DNA from: Hymenobacter rigui
Lineage (GTDB): Bacteria > Bacteroidota > Bacteroidia > Cytophagales > Hymenobacteraceae
Assembly: GCF_003944715.1 (NCBI RefSeq)
Contig: NZ_RWIT01000003.1
Span: 372,001 to 436,000 of the forward strand
Direction of reading: 5' to 3'
Length of the DNA stretch: 64,000 nucleotides
Below, piece after piece: positions 54,236 through 63,517 of this stretch. The translations under genes and the position numbers were made by a program. The stretch's first letter is position 1. Each line of letters opens with the position of its first letter. Below the pieces are notes generated by a model. That model saw only the letters and a program-made list of their open reading frames with translations, made no database searches and was not told the DNA's origin.

Positions 54236-55546
54236 CTACTGAACCACGTAAAACTGCAGCCAGCCATCCAGCAGGTGCAGCATCACTACCAGGTTGAATA
54301 CGTACAGCAGCATGGTGGCCTCGCGCTGCCAGCGGAGCTGCCGCCACGCCACGTACACCGCCAGGTAGGCCGTCACCAGCCCGAAATACCAGACGGCCTG
54401 CGGGGTAGTAAAACTATCGAAGCCCTGCGTGTAGATGCCAAACACCTGCCACAGCAGCAGGGTACCGGCCAGCAGCAGCGCGTAGTAGCGCCGGGGCCAG
54501 GCCGGTTGCGCGGCAACGTAGTTCAGCACCACCAGAAAGAAGGGCGTAGCCAGCACGTAGCGGCCGAAGTTCCACATGCTGCCGCCCTGGTGCGACAGCA
54601 TAAACAGGCACACGCACACGCAGTAGCCCAAAGAAAACACCACCTCGGGGGGAATGGCCGGAAACAGCTGCCGCCTGCGCACATGCTGCAGCCACCGCCA
54701 CGCCAGCCAGCAGCAGGTGCCAATGGCGGCCACTCCCCACCACAGGGCCGTGGCATCCAGCCACAGCACGTTGGTGCCGGAGGGGTCGTTGAAGTACAAA
54801 CGGGGCCACTGCAGAAAGTGCCCCCAGTGCTTTTGGGCCAGTGCAAAGGCGAAGGGCTCACCCACCTGCTTCCACTGGATAAAGGCCACCACGCCCACCG
54901 TAAGCGCCAGCGTAAGCAGCCCCGTAGCACCCCAGACCAACGCCCGACGCAACTGGCCGGGCTGGGTGGCCCATAGCAGCACCATAAACAGCAGCGCCGG
55001 CGTAAACATGGTACTGGCCGAGCGGCTAAGGCCGCAGCCCAGCAACCCCAGAATCCACCAGAGGAGCTGCCGCCGCTGCACGCCCACCACTACCAGCGCC
55101 GCAAAGGCGAAAAACAGCGCCTCGGTGTACGGCACTATCATAAATAAAAACGAGGGGGTGGACAGCCACAGCAGCTGCAGCCGGAAGGGTACCTGCAGCC
55201 GGTGCGCCAGCCAGGCCGCCGCCACCAGAAAAATACTTGCGTTCAGCAGCCCCATGCCCAGCAGCCCCAGCCCCGTTACGCGCCAGAAATACGGAAACAG
55301 CGGAAAGAAGGCAGAATTGCTCAGGTTATCAGCCGAATACTGATACCCGCCCTGCCGAATCTGGTCGTACCAAAGCACGTCCCAGCGCATGAGTGTATCC
55401 TCAGCGGGCAGATAGCGGATAATGCCGAAAGCATACAGGGCCGACGTGAGGGCGGCCAGCAACAGCAGATGCAGCAGCACTACACCAGCGGCGTTCTGGT
55501 ACCAGGGTCGGGAAGAAGAAGGTAACAAGGCCGGAGAAGCGGGCAT
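54236..55546 (-). CDS. PIG-V/Gpi18-like mannosyltransferase-type membrane protein
   Basis: 436 residues from ATG 55546 (MPASPALLPSSSRPWYQ). About ten membrane helices. The family marks are MRWDVLWYDQIRQGGYQYS and SAFFPLFPYFWRV at the lumenal loop after helix 1, as in eukaryotic PIG-V and its bacterial homologues, then SFLFMIVPYTEALFFAFAAL. PIG-V type enzymes use a polyprenyl-phosphate sugar; the bacterial donor and acceptor are unknown. A gene for a related beta-rich lipoprotein follows upstream (37-bp gap), and three paralogous polytopic proteins lie further along, suggesting a cell-surface glycan or lipid-linked sugar system. An earlier in-frame ATG at 55612 was rejected. Confidence 0.8.
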   Translation of the reverse strand: MPASPALLPSSSRPWYQNAAGVVLLHLLLLAALTSALYAFGIIRYLPAEDTLMRWDVLWYDQIRQGGYQYSADNLSNSAFFPLFPYFWRVTGLGLLGMGLLNASIFLVAAAWLAHRLQVPFRLQLLWLSTPSFLFMIVPYTEALFFAFAALVVVGVQRRQLLWWILGLLGCGLSRSASTMFTPALLFMVLLWATQPGQLRRALVWGATGLLTLALTVGVVAFIQWKQVGEPFAFALAQKHWGHFLQWPRLYFNDPSGTNVLWLDATALWWGVAAIGTCCWLAWRWLQHVRRRQLFPAIPPEVVFSLGYCVCVCLFMLSHQGGSMWNFGRYVLATPFFLVVLNYVAAQPAWPRRYYALLLAGTLLLWQVFGIYTQGFDSFTTPQAVWYFGLVTAYLAVYVAWRQLRWQREATMLLYVFNLVVMLHLLDGWLQFYVVQ

Positions 55547-55583
55547 GAGGCGGAAGTAGGAAAACAGAAAAACACAGCCGGCG

Positions 55584-56108
55584 TTAGCGCCAGCCTTCCA
55601 GCCGAAGGTCATCGAACCAGGTAGGGTCGCCGGCTTCCACGTGCCACACGTACAGCTGCAGAATGTCGGTGGACTCCAGGTCGGCGGGCAGGCGGATGAT
55701 TTTCTGCACGTACTCCCACTTGCCGTAGCGCTTCACTACCTCCTGCACTTCCAGGCACTCCCACACGTTTTTGCGGCGGCCCTGGCAGTTGATTTCCACT
55801 ACCAGCTTGGTGGACCCGATCCGGCCGCTGGGCAGGTACACCCACCCGCTCAGGAGCAGCTTGCGCGGCACAAAAGCACAGCTGACACCCAAGGGCTGCT
55901 GAAACTTGCTCCCGAAATCGGTGCCTTCCACTACCCGGTATGAGTAGTGTCCGGAGTGCGCCTGCTCAGTGCTCAAAAACGGCGGCAACGGGTGCATCCA
56001 GCCTTCAAACTGCTCGAAGTCAGACTGCAGCAGCACGCAGCTGTTATCGGGATAGGAAGTGCAGCCAGCCAGCAGCAGCAACCCGGTCAGCAGGCTCACG
56101 CTCCGCAT
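55584..56108 (-). CDS. Lipoprotein with carbohydrate-binding-like beta domain
   Basis: 174 residues from ATG 56108 (MRSVSLLTGLLLLAGCTSYP), with a lipobox (LLAGC). The domain has LLQSDFEQFEGWMHPLPPFL, STEQAHSGHYSYRVVEG, KLLLSGWVYLPSG and IGSTKLVVEI, and ends PADLESTDILQLYVWHV and PTWFDDLRLEGW. Similar 'DFE..GW ... AHSG..a.rV' and 'lyldDirL' ends are found in the truncated gene at 63518 and, at the C-terminus, in the 61580 gene. The fold is presumably a jelly-roll of CBM type (inference). The frame upstream (56222) overlaps the next gene. Confidence 0.75.
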   Translation of the reverse strand: MRSVSLLTGLLLLAGCTSYPDNSCVLLQSDFEQFEGWMHPLPPFLSTEQAHSGHYSYRVVEGTDFGSKFQQPLGVSCAFVPRKLLLSGWVYLPSGRIGSTKLVVEINCQGRRKNVWECLEVQEVVKRYGKWEYVQKIIRLPADLESTDILQLYVWHVEAGDPTWFDDLRLEGWR

Positions 56109-56178
56109 CAGCAGCGCCGAACAACGACGACGAAATAGAAACACCAAAACTATAGCCAAAAACGTGACACCATACCAC

Positions 56179-57186
56179 TTACGTAAACAACTCCGCCGAC
56201 AAGCCCAGCCAGTCCAGCGCATTCTGGCCCAGCATGCGGGCTTTTACCTCCTCGGCCCAGGGCATGGACCGGATCAGCTGGCCGGGTTCCAGTTCCCCCA
56301 GCGGAAACGGGTAATCGGTACCCAGCGTAATTTTATCGGGACCCAGGGTTTTAAGCAGGTACTCCAGCATCAGCGGGTCGTGCACCAGCGAATCTACCCA
56401 GAAGCGGCCCAGGTACTCGCGGGGGTTATGGGGGTTATCCACGGCGCACAGGTCGGGGCGCACCTGCCAGCCGTGCTCGATGCGGCCAATGGTACTGGCG
56501 AAGGAGCCGCCGCCGTGGGCCACGGCCACCCGCAGGCGCGGCAGCCGCTCCAGCACGCCCCCAAAAATGAGGCTGCACAACGCCCGGCTGCTTTCGGCGG
56601 GCATGCCTACCAGCCAGGGCAGCCAGTATTGGGGCATCTGCTGCTGGCCCATCATATCCCAGGGGTGCACAAACACGCACATGCCCAGCTCCTCGGCGGC
56701 CTGAAACACCGGAAACAGGGCCGGCTCACTCAGGTTCCAGTCGTTGATGTGGGAGCCAATCTGAATGCCCGCCAGCCCGATGCGGCGGCAGCGCTCCAGC
56801 TCCTGCACGGCCAGATCCGGCGCCTGCATGGGCAGCGTACCCAGGCCCACGAAGCGCGTGGGGTAGCGGTGCACCACACTGGCAATGTGGTCGTTGAGCA
56901 ACTTGCTCAGATCCAGCGTATCCAGGGGTTTGGCCCAGTAGCTGAACATGACGGGCACGGTGCTCAGCACCTGCACCTGCGCTCCAAACTGGTCGTACTC
57001 GCGCATGCGCACCTCCGGGTCCCAGCAGTTATCCTGCACCTCCCGGAAAAACCGGTCGTCCTGCATCATGCGGGCGCAGCAGGGCTTGTGGTGGTCCAGC
57101 CGAATGAAACCGCCGTAGCCGTACCGCTCCCGCAAATCGGGCCACCGCTCGGGCAGGATGTGCGTGTGAATATCGAGGGTGAGCAT
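56179..57186 (-). CDS. 2-Amino-3-carboxymuconate-6-semialdehyde decarboxylase (ACMSD)
   Basis: 335 residues, amidohydrolase superfamily, zinc enzyme. Decarboxylates ACMS, the ring-opened product of 3-hydroxyanthranilate, to 2-aminomuconate semialdehyde. Metal and catalytic residues appear in DIHTHILPE (His-7, His-9), [28 protein letters not shown] and [11 protein letters not shown]. The segments [18 protein letters not shown] and [19 protein letters not shown] are typical of ACMSD rather than general amidohydrolases. Together with kmo, kynU and haao this directs kynurenine to catabolism. Upstream gene is a membrane protein, 44 bp away. Confidence 0.94.
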   Translation of the reverse strand: MLTLDIHTHILPERWPDLRERYGYGGFIRLDHHKPCCARMMQDDRFFREVQDNCWDPEVRMREYDQFGAQVQVLSTVPVMFSYWAKPLDTLDLSKLLNDHIASVVHRYPTRFVGLGTLPMQAPDLAVQELERCRRIGLAGIQIGSHINDWNLSEPALFPVFQAAEELGMCVFVHPWDMMGQQQMPQYWLPWLVGMPAESSRALCSLIFGGVLERLPRLRVAVAHGGGSFASTIGRIEHGWQVRPDLCAVDNPHNPREYLGRFWVDSLVHDPLMLEYLLKTLGPDKITLGTDYPFPLGELEPGQLIRSMPWAEEVKARMLGQNALDWLGLSAELFT

Positions 57187-57230
57187 GGGTGGGCAGAGGT
57201 AGAAACCAGGGCAACAGAGCGGTCAGCGGC

Positions 57231-58586
57231 TCAGGAGGGCCACTGCAGCAGCAGGAAGTATTTGCGGTAAGTTTCCCAGTCCATTTCGCAGCAGTTGATG
57301 AGGCCGATGGTGTACTGGTAATTCTGAATCAGGCCCACCACCACGAGGCAGCCGGCCAGCAGCACCAGCGGAGCCGGCCGCCAGCCCAGCCGCGCCTCGC
57401 GGCCCAGCCACCGTTGCCAGAAGGCGGCCATACCAAAGGCCAGAATGGGGTATAGGCTAATCATGGGGCGGCCCCCGTAGCTGCCGCCGTACTCCCACTG
57501 GTGCCAGCAGAACGTCACGTAGGTGTACACGGGCACCAGCACCAGCAGCAGCGGCAGGGCTTTGGGGGCCCAGCGCCGCACCCACAGAATACCCACGAAG
57601 CTGAGCACAAACAGCGGCGAGTAAATCAGCCAGCCTTTGCGGAAACTGAAAAAGCCCAGCAGAATATGGGGGTCGTCGAAATGGAAGGTTTCGCCGGGAT
57701 AGAAGGGAACCAGCCACTGCAGACCCACCACGCGCCAGAACACAAACTGCATGCCGCCCACCAGCAGCGCCAGCCCGGCAATGAGCAGGCACTGCAGCCA
57801 GTGCTGCTGCCAGAAGCGCAGCCGCTCCTGCAGGGCTGCCCAGCTAGTCAGTCCCCACAGCACCGGTACCCCCGCCAGCAGCATCAGCTCGGAGGGGCGG
57901 ATCAGCAGCATCAGCCCGCCCAGCAGGCCCAGGCCCGCCGCCACTGCCGCTGAGGGCCGCTCATACCACCGCCGGGTGGCGCGCAGCAGCAGCACGTTCA
58001 GCATAAACAGGGTGCCGTGCGCCATCAGCCCTTCAGAGGTGGCATACGTGAGCAGGTTGGTTCCCAGCCCGATGATGAGCAGCGTAAACGCGGCCACGTG
58101 GTCATCGAAATAGCGGCGCAGCTCCTTGCCCAGCAGCCATAGCCCCAGCAGCACGTACAGCATGCAGCCTACCGATATCAGGTACTGGTAGGCCCGCTCG
58201 TAGCCGTTGGTAACCGGGCGGCCCTCCAGCTTGTACGCCACGTTAGCCGTGAAGAAGAACGGCGAGTAGGCCACGGCCATACCCATCGGAAACTTGAACA
58301 CCTTGCGGCCGTTGGGCAGCGGTACAAACTCCCACTGGGGGTCTACGTTGGGCCGATACTCGCGGCGGGCGGCGCTAGTCCAGCTGCCGTCGCCCAGGTC
58401 ATCCAGCAACAGCCCGGAAGGCAGATACATATAATAGCCGGCCGGGTCGCTGGTAAATACCCGGTTGCTGTTCCACTTCTCATCTTTGAGCAGAAAAGCC
58501 AGCGTAATAATGCTCACACAAAGCCACACGTAGCTGGTATGAGAACCCTGAGCCAGCCACTGACGCACTTGTTGCATACGAATCAT
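57231..58586 (-). CDS. Polytopic glycosyltransferase-like membrane protein, paralogue A
   Basis: 451 residues from ATG 58586 (MIRMQQVRQWLAQG); a GTG 30 bp earlier is also possible. About ten membrane helices. The first loop has FTSDPAGYYMYLPSGLLLDD, then KVFKFPMGMAVAYSPFFF, LGTNLLTYATSEGLMAHGTL, FSFRKGWLIYSPLFVLSFV and EYGGSYGGRPMISLYPIL. These same blocks recur in the genes at 58672 and 61580. The general layout resembles GT-C membrane transferases, including the acidic residue in the first lumenal loop (DPAGYY). Donor unknown. Confidence 0.82.
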   Translation of the reverse strand: MIRMQQVRQWLAQGSHTSYVWLCVSIITLAFLLKDEKWNSNRVFTSDPAGYYMYLPSGLLLDDLGDGSWTSAARREYRPNVDPQWEFVPLPNGRKVFKFPMGMAVAYSPFFFTANVAYKLEGRPVTNGYERAYQYLISVGCMLYVLLGLWLLGKELRRYFDDHVAAFTLLIIGLGTNLLTYATSEGLMAHGTLFMLNVLLLRATRRWYERPSAAVAAGLGLLGGLMLLIRPSELMLLAGVPVLWGLTSWAALQERLRFWQQHWLQCLLIAGLALLVGGMQFVFWRVVGLQWLVPFYPGETFHFDDPHILLGFFSFRKGWLIYSPLFVLSFVGILWVRRWAPKALPLLLVLVPVYTYVTFCWHQWEYGGSYGGRPMISLYPILAFGMAAFWQRWLGREARLGWRPAPLVLLAGCLVVVGLIQNYQYTIGLINCCEMDWETYRKYFLLLQWPS

Positions 58587-58671
58587 AAGGACTGCAATAA
58601 CGGCAGCCCGGCGCACCTCTCCAAGTCGGGCGGTATGGCCGGCCTCTCCCAGCCCCGAAGGCCTGTCAGTT

Positions 58672-60000
58672 TTAGGGCATGCGCAGGTCGGCCGGAAGCT
58701 TTTTCATGGAGCCGATAAAGAAGCCCCGGCGGTACCGGTCGGCCGTCATACTATCCCAGTGAATAACGCCGGCCGCATACTGGTAGGTCTGCCACAGATT
58801 CAGGACAATGCCCAGCACCAATACTGTGCGCACTGCCACGCGGGCCGGCTGCTGCCAGCTCGCCGCGGCGGCCGCCAGCGCGGCCACACACAAGGCCAGC
58901 AGCGGATACAGGCTAATAAGCGGCCGGCAGCCAAAGCTGCCCCCGTACCACCACTCCCGCCAGCTGAACGTAACGTACAGTACCACGGGCAGCGTCAGCA
59001 GCACCGCGCCGCCCACGCCCCGCAGCCGCGGCGGCAGCACCAGCAGGCCCAGCAGCGCTACACCAGCCAGGGGCGTGTACAGCAGCCAGCCCTTCTTAAA
59101 GCTGAACAGCCCGTCCAGCAGGTGCGGGTGCAGAAAGTCGAATCCTTCGCCCTGGTAGGTATCCAGCCACCAGTGCCCGCTTACCGCGTGCCAGAACACT
59201 GGCTGCCACACTACCACGGCCAGCACCAAGGCACCGGCCAGCAGCACCTGCCGGGGCCGGGCCAGCAGCCATTTCAGCCAGCCCAGTAGTCCGCCCTTGG
59301 TAGCTATACCCCACCCGACCGGCACCAGCGCATACAGTGCCTCCGTGGGCCGGGCTAGCATGGCCAGCCCCAGCAGCAGCCCCAGCACGGCCGCCCACCG
59401 GATATTGCGGGTTTCGTACCAAGCCCCCGTGGCCCACACCAGCCCCACGTGCCACAAAAACAGCAGACTATGGGCCATGGGGCTTTCGTAACTGGCGTAC
59501 ATAAACCAGTTGGTGCCCAGCCCGATACAGGCCAGCGCCCACGCTACTACGGCATCATTCTGCGGGAAATACCGCTGCAACAGCCGGCGTAACAGCCACA
59601 GCCCCAGCAATCCATGAAAGAGGCCGGCCAGCATAATGGCCTGCTGGTAGGGCCTGGAAAATCCATCGGCGGGCAGGCCGCGCAGGCGGGCCCAGGTATG
59701 GGCACCCGCAAACCAGGGCAGCTCGGCCAGGGCCACGCCCAGCGGGTACTTGGAAATCGTGTTACCGTTGGGCAGCTTCAGCAGGCCCATATACGGCTGA
59801 GGACCGGGCCGGTACACCTGCTCAATGCGCAGCAATGAATCGGCCCGACCGGCATCCTGGTAGAGCAGCACGGAGGGCAGGTACACGTAGTAGCCGCCCG
59901 CGTCACTGTCAAATACTTCCAGCGGCTTCCAGCGTTTATCGTTGAAAGTGGCCAGAATGAGCAGTAATGCAGTAAAGAAGAAAACAATAATGGATTTCAC
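58672..60000 (-). CDS. Polytopic glycosyltransferase-like membrane protein, paralogue B
   Basis: 442 residues from GTG 60000 (the codon read VKSIIVFFFTALLLI); a longer frame runs back into haao and was rejected. Same family as 57231 and 61580: DSDAGGYYVYLPSVLLYQD, ISKYPLGVALAELPWF, IGLGTNWFMYASYESPMAHS, LFSFKKGWLLYTPLAGV and EWWYGGSFGCRPLISLYPLL. About ten membrane helices. The gene starts 20 bp after the haao stop on the same strand, so the two may be co-transcribed. Sugar donor and target unknown. Confidence 0.82.
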   Translation of the reverse strand: MKSIIVFFFTALLLILATFNDKRWKPLEVFDSDAGGYYVYLPSVLLYQDAGRADSLLRIEQVYRPGPQPYMGLLKLPNGNTISKYPLGVALAELPWFAGAHTWARLRGLPADGFSRPYQQAIMLAGLFHGLLGLWLLRRLLQRYFPQNDAVVAWALACIGLGTNWFMYASYESPMAHSLLFLWHVGLVWATGAWYETRNIRWAAVLGLLLGLAMLARPTEALYALVPVGWGIATKGGLLGWLKWLLARPRQVLLAGALVLAVVVWQPVFWHAVSGHWWLDTYQGEGFDFLHPHLLDGLFSFKKGWLLYTPLAGVALLGLLVLPPRLRGVGGAVLLTLPVVLYVTFSWREWWYGGSFGCRPLISLYPLLALCVAALAAAAASWQQPARVAVRTVLVLGIVLNLWQTYQYAAGVIHWDSMTADRYRRGFFIGSMKKLPADLRMP

Positions 60001-60020
60001 GCAGTCAGTACTAGCATTGT

Positions 60021-60557
60021 TCAGGAAGTCGGCGTAACCGGCGCCGGGGCCTCCATGTAGGTGCCGCAGACCTTGCAGGTGCGCAGGTCGTCGGAAGCCC
60101 AGAAGCGGTTCATAATAGGTGGCAGCTGCGCCACGATGTCGGTAATTTCGGTAAACTCCTCGTGCAGCTTGTTGCCGCAGTTTTCGCAGTACCACTGAAA
60201 GCCATCCAGCTCACCCGGCGTGCGGTACCGCTCCAGCACCAGCCCAATGGTACCGGCCGGCCGGCGCGGCGAGTGGGGCACCCCACCCGGTAGCAGAAAC
60301 ATGCTCCCCTGCTTGATTTCGATATCTACGGGCTTGCCGTCTTCAATAATCTTAACCACAATGTCGCCCTCAATCTGCAGGAACAGCTCCTCCCCTTCGT
60401 CCACGTGGTAGTCTTTGCGGGTGTTAGGGCCGCCCACCACCATCACAATGAAGTCCTTGTTATCCTTAAATACCTGCTGATTGCCGACGGGCGGCTTAAG
60501 CAGATGGCGGTGTTCATCAATCCACTGCTGAAAATTGAACGGACGGGCGACGGACAT
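60021..60557 (-). CDS. nbaC: 3-Hydroxyanthranilate 3,4-dioxygenase
   Basis: 178 residues, cupin. Opens the ring of 3-hydroxyanthranilate to give ACMS. Iron ligands by position: His-51, Glu-57 and His-95 (DYHVDEGEELFLQIEG and PGGVPHSPRRP); substrate Arg-47 and Arg-99 are also in place. The C-terminal domain has a rubredoxin-like pair of Cys motifs, CENCGN (124, 127) and CKVCG (161, 164), as in the bacterial long form. Also known as haaO/nbaC. Divergent from the SDR gene (156 bp apart) and followed by membrane protein B. Confidence 0.95.
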   Translation of the reverse strand: MSVARPFNFQQWIDEHRHLLKPPVGNQQVFKDNKDFIVMVVGGPNTRKDYHVDEGEELFLQIEGDIVVKIIEDGKPVDIEIKQGSMFLLPGGVPHSPRRPAGTIGLVLERYRTPGELDGFQWYCENCGNKLHEEFTEITDIVAQLPPIMNRFWASDDLRTCKVCGTYMEAPAPVTPTS

Positions 60558-60713
60558 AGCGTGAATGGTTGAATTGCGGGATGAGTGACGCGGTGCAGGA
60601 TGCGAATGTAGGCGTTTGCCTGATTTCCTGGCGCAGACAGGCAGCGGCCTTACCGGTTCCCGCGTACTTTGCGGTTACTGCATACCTATTCACCCATCCA
60701 ACCATTTCTGCAA

Positions 60714-61499
60714 ATGGATTTTCTTTCCCAACGCGCCCTGGTGGGCGGCAGTACGCAGGGCATTGGCCGGGCCGTAGCCGAGGAGCTGGCCCGGCGAGGT
60801 GCTACCGTTACCCTACTGGCCCGCAACGAAGCATCCCTGCGCGAAGCCGCTGCTGCCCTCCCCACGCCCGCCGGCCAGCACCACGACTTTATTGTGGCCG
60901 ACTTCAGCCAGCCTGAGATATTGCGGCAGGCGGTACACAACTACTTAAGCGCGCACCCCGCGGGTTTCGATGTGCTGGTGAACAATACCGGCGGCCCGGC
61001 CGGCGGGCCTATTCTGGATGCGCCGGTGGAGGCGTTCCGGGCGGCGTTTGAGCAGCATCTGGTGTGCAACCACCTGCTGGCGCAGGCCGTGACACCGGGT
61101 ATGCGTAGCCGGGGGCGGGGCCGCATCATCAATATCATCAGCACCTCGGTGAAGCAGCCGCTGCCGGGGCTGGGCGTCAGCAACACCATTCGGGCGGCAG
61201 TGGCCAACTGGGCCAAAACCCTGGCCAATGAGCTGGCCGCCGACGGCATTACCGTGAATAACGTGCTACCCGGTGCCACCATCACGCAGCGGCACACGTC
61301 GCTGATTGAAAAGAAAACCGAGCAGACCGGCCAGACTACCGAGCAGGTGGAAGCCGCTATGCTCAAGCTCATTCCGGCTCACCGTTTCGGGCAGGCCTCG
61401 GAAGTAGCGGCGGCCGTGGCATTTCTGGCCTCTGAGGCCGCCGCCTACATCACCGGCATCAACATTCCCGTAGACGGCGGCCGGACGGGAAATCTGTAG
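60714..61499 (+). CDS. SDR-family oxidoreductase lacking the standard Tyr-Lys pair
   Basis: 261 residues from ATG 60714 (MDFLSQRALVGGSTQGIGRA); a longer start at 60669 is not conserved. Rossmann loop GGSTQGIGRAVAEEL, then LVNNTGGPAGGPI and an active-site region IISTSVKQPLPG followed by GVSNTIRAAVANWAKTL. The usual Tyr-x-x-x-Lys is replaced by Ser-Asn-Thr-Ile-Arg, which is known for one SDR subgroup, so this is probably not a mutation. Such SDRs are often seen next to kynurenine genes in Bacteroidota. Divergent from nbaC; convergent with membrane protein C. Confidence 0.85.
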   Translation: MDFLSQRALVGGSTQGIGRAVAEELARRGATVTLLARNEASLREAAAALPTPAGQHHDFIVADFSQPEILRQAVHNYLSAHPAGFDVLVNNTGGPAGGPILDAPVEAFRAAFEQHLVCNHLLAQAVTPGMRSRGRGRIINIISTSVKQPLPGLGVSNTIRAAVANWAKTLANELAADGITVNNVLPGATITQRHTSLIEKKTEQTGQTTEQVEAAMLKLIPAHRFGQASEVAAAVAFLASEAAAYITGINIPVDGGRTGNL

Positions 61500-61521
61500 G
61501 CGTTTGGTGCTGGCTGCACGT

Positions 61522-61578
61522 TGTCAGCTGCCGGTTATCAGAAGCTCTTTACCAGCAACTGGCAACCGGCAGCTGACA
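61522..61578. terminator. Long inverted repeat between SDR and membrane-protein genes
   Basis: Perfect 15-bp arms TGTCAGCTGCCGGTT (61522-61536) and AACCGGCAGCTGACA (61564-61578) with a 27-nt loop that itself repeats CAACTGG/CCGGTTATC pieces. Between convergent genes, so a likely bidirectional terminator or repeat element. Confidence 0.65.
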
Positions 61579-61579
61579 C

Positions 61580-63475
61580 CTAATGTCCGACGGCAGCGGT
61601 AGTCTGGGGGGTGAGCAGCTCCAGGCGCAGGTTGTCGATGAAGGCCACGGAACCGTTGTTGCTGAGGCCATACACCCGCAGCTCGTCGGTGGGCTGCACA
61701 TCGGCAGCCAGGGGCACGTCGAACCAGATGTCGTTCCAGGCCTTGTTGACGCAGCCGTTGTTTTGCAGGCGCACGGCGTGGTACTGCACCGATTTGCCCT
61801 GCCGCTCCACTGCCAGCACCAGCTGGTCGTTCCAGGCTCCCCAATCGGAATACACCTGGCCGGAGGCGCGGACCCAGCTGCCGGGCTCCAGGCCAGCCGC
61901 GCCCACGCCCAGCACCAGCGGCGGACTGAACTGCTTGCCGCCCCCAATGCGCGCCGACTGCCCGCTGCTACTGCCCCGCTCGTTGCTGATGCCGGTTTCG
62001 GTGGTTACGGGCTGCCCCTCAAAATCGAGGACGCCCAGCGTGCGGCGGCTGAAGTGCGTGGTTACCTGCCGGATGCGGGTGGGCACATCGAGCAGCGCGT
62101 AGTCGTCCTGGGTGAGGCGGGCTTTGCTGAACACGGCTTCGTAGTAGGGCCGGGTCATTTCCTCGGGGTGAATGATGCCGTACATGTACTGCCAGTGCTG
62201 AAACAGATTCAGGTCGATGAAGCCCACCAGCAGCGGCAGCAGCACCCACAGGCCCGCCACGCGCCGCCAGCCGGGTGCCCAGAACCAAGCCACCAAGGCC
62301 GCCAGCGGCAGGCTCAGGGCCGCGTACGACGACACCATGGCCCGCTGCCCGAAGCTGCCGCCGTACCACCAAATGTCCCAGGCCGAAACCACCCACAGCG
62401 TGGCTATTCCGTACACCAGCACGGCCAGGCTCACCTTGCGGTTTTGCCAGAGCAGGACTGCCAGCCCCAGTGGCAGAAGCAGCATAAGCGGCGTGTACAC
62501 CAGCCAGCCCTTCTTGAAGCTGATGAGTACTTCGCGCAGGTGCGGATGCAGGAAGGAAAAACCCTGTTCCTGGTAGCTGTACACAATAAAGGAGCCCGTC
62601 ATGGCGTGCCAGTACAGCAGCTGCGGCAGCACCGCCACGGCTCCACAGGCGGCCAGCAGCAGCACATCGGGCCAGCGGCGCAGCAGCAGCTGCCCTTTTG
62701 CCCGCAGAGCCGCGCCCGAATCGATGCCCCACAGCAGCGGCAGCAGTACCGCCACCGCCTCCGACGGCCGGGACAACACCAGCAGCCCCAGCGCCAGCCC
62801 GATACCCGCTGCCCAGCCCAGGGCCGGCCGCTGGTGCCAGCGCACCGTGCACCACAGCAGCAGGGCATACAGCGTGAACCCGTAGGTGTGCGACATGGCC
62901 GCATCGAACACCGCGTACTGGAAGTAGTTGGTACCCAGCACTACCAGCACCAGCGTAACGGCCGTTACCGCATCCGAAAAAAAGCTTCGGAGCACCTTCC
63001 GCAGTACTACCAGACCCAGCACGCCATACGCAATACCCCCAAAGGCAATAGCCACCTGATACGGCGCCGAAAAGCCATCCTGCGGGTAGCCCAGCAGCCC
63101 GGCTGCCCAGTGGCCCAGCCAGAAAAACGGAAATTCCAGCACGGCTACCCCTATGGGATATTTCATCACCAGGGTGCCATCCGTGAGGCCGGGGGCCGCA
63201 AACGCCTGGTAAAAGCTGCTCGACGGGCCATACTCACGCATGATATCCGGCACGAAGCGCAGGTAGCGCAAATCATGGTAGATGAACTTGGCGGGCAGGT
63301 ACAGGTAGTAGCCCATGGCATCCCAGGTCAGGATGGCCTGCACGTTGCGCGTGTCCCAGTACGGTGCCAGCAGTCGGGCCTGCACCATCAGCACTGCCAG
63401 AATCAGCAGTGTTACGAGGGAGTACCAGCGGCGGGGCGTCGGCTCGGAAAGCGGAAGGGAATCGACCTGCTGCAT
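61580..63475 (-). CDS. Polytopic glycosyltransferase-like membrane protein with C-terminal beta domain, paralogue C
   Basis: 631 residues. The N-terminal 460 residues repeat the shared blocks of this family: WDAMGYYLYLPAKFIYHD, MKYPIGVAVLEFPFFWLG, VVLGTNYFQYAVFDAAMSHT, LISFKKGWLVYTPLMLL and WWYGGSFGQRAMVSSYAAL, with about ten membrane helices. Unlike paralogues A and B it continues with about 170 soluble residues (GSWVRASGQVYSDWGAWND, VRLQNNGCVNKAWNDIWFDV, AFIDNLRLELL), an extracytoplasmic beta-rich domain of the same kind as the 55584 lipoprotein and the 63518 gene. The combination suggests a membrane enzyme that carries its own surface domain. Function unknown. Confidence 0.8.
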   Translation of the reverse strand: MQQVDSLPLSEPTPRRWYSLVTLLILAVLMVQARLLAPYWDTRNVQAILTWDAMGYYLYLPAKFIYHDLRYLRFVPDIMREYGPSSSFYQAFAAPGLTDGTLVMKYPIGVAVLEFPFFWLGHWAAGLLGYPQDGFSAPYQVAIAFGGIAYGVLGLVVLRKVLRSFFSDAVTAVTLVLVVLGTNYFQYAVFDAAMSHTYGFTLYALLLWCTVRWHQRPALGWAAGIGLALGLLVLSRPSEAVAVLLPLLWGIDSGAALRAKGQLLLRRWPDVLLLAACGAVAVLPQLLYWHAMTGSFIVYSYQEQGFSFLHPHLREVLISFKKGWLVYTPLMLLLPLGLAVLLWQNRKVSLAVLVYGIATLWVVSAWDIWWYGGSFGQRAMVSSYAALSLPLAALVAWFWAPGWRRVAGLWVLLPLLVGFIDLNLFQHWQYMYGIIHPEEMTRPYYEAVFSKARLTQDDYALLDVPTRIRQVTTHFSRRTLGVLDFEGQPVTTETGISNERGSSSGQSARIGGGKQFSPPLVLGVGAAGLEPGSWVRASGQVYSDWGAWNDQLVLAVERQGKSVQYHAVRLQNNGCVNKAWNDIWFDVPLAADVQPTDELRVYGLSNNGSVAFIDNLRLELLTPQTTAAVGH

Positions 63476-63517
63476 GTAGTCAGATAGTAGGATATCAGAA
63501 GTAACCTTGACCGGAGC

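Noticed and set aside
56109..56222. Longer start for the lipoprotein gene at 55584
   Set aside because: The extension overlaps the ACMSD gene and would hide the lipoprotein signal beginning at 56108.
60001..60195. Longer start for membrane protein B inside the dioxygenase gene
   Set aside because: The extra 65 residues are the antiparallel-frame reading of a conserved enzyme gene and contain no hydrophobic or conserved sequence.
61583..63487. A 634-residue plus-strand frame across the membrane-protein C gene
   Set aside because: Antisense of a conserved polytopic protein; Gln/His/Arg-rich without domains.
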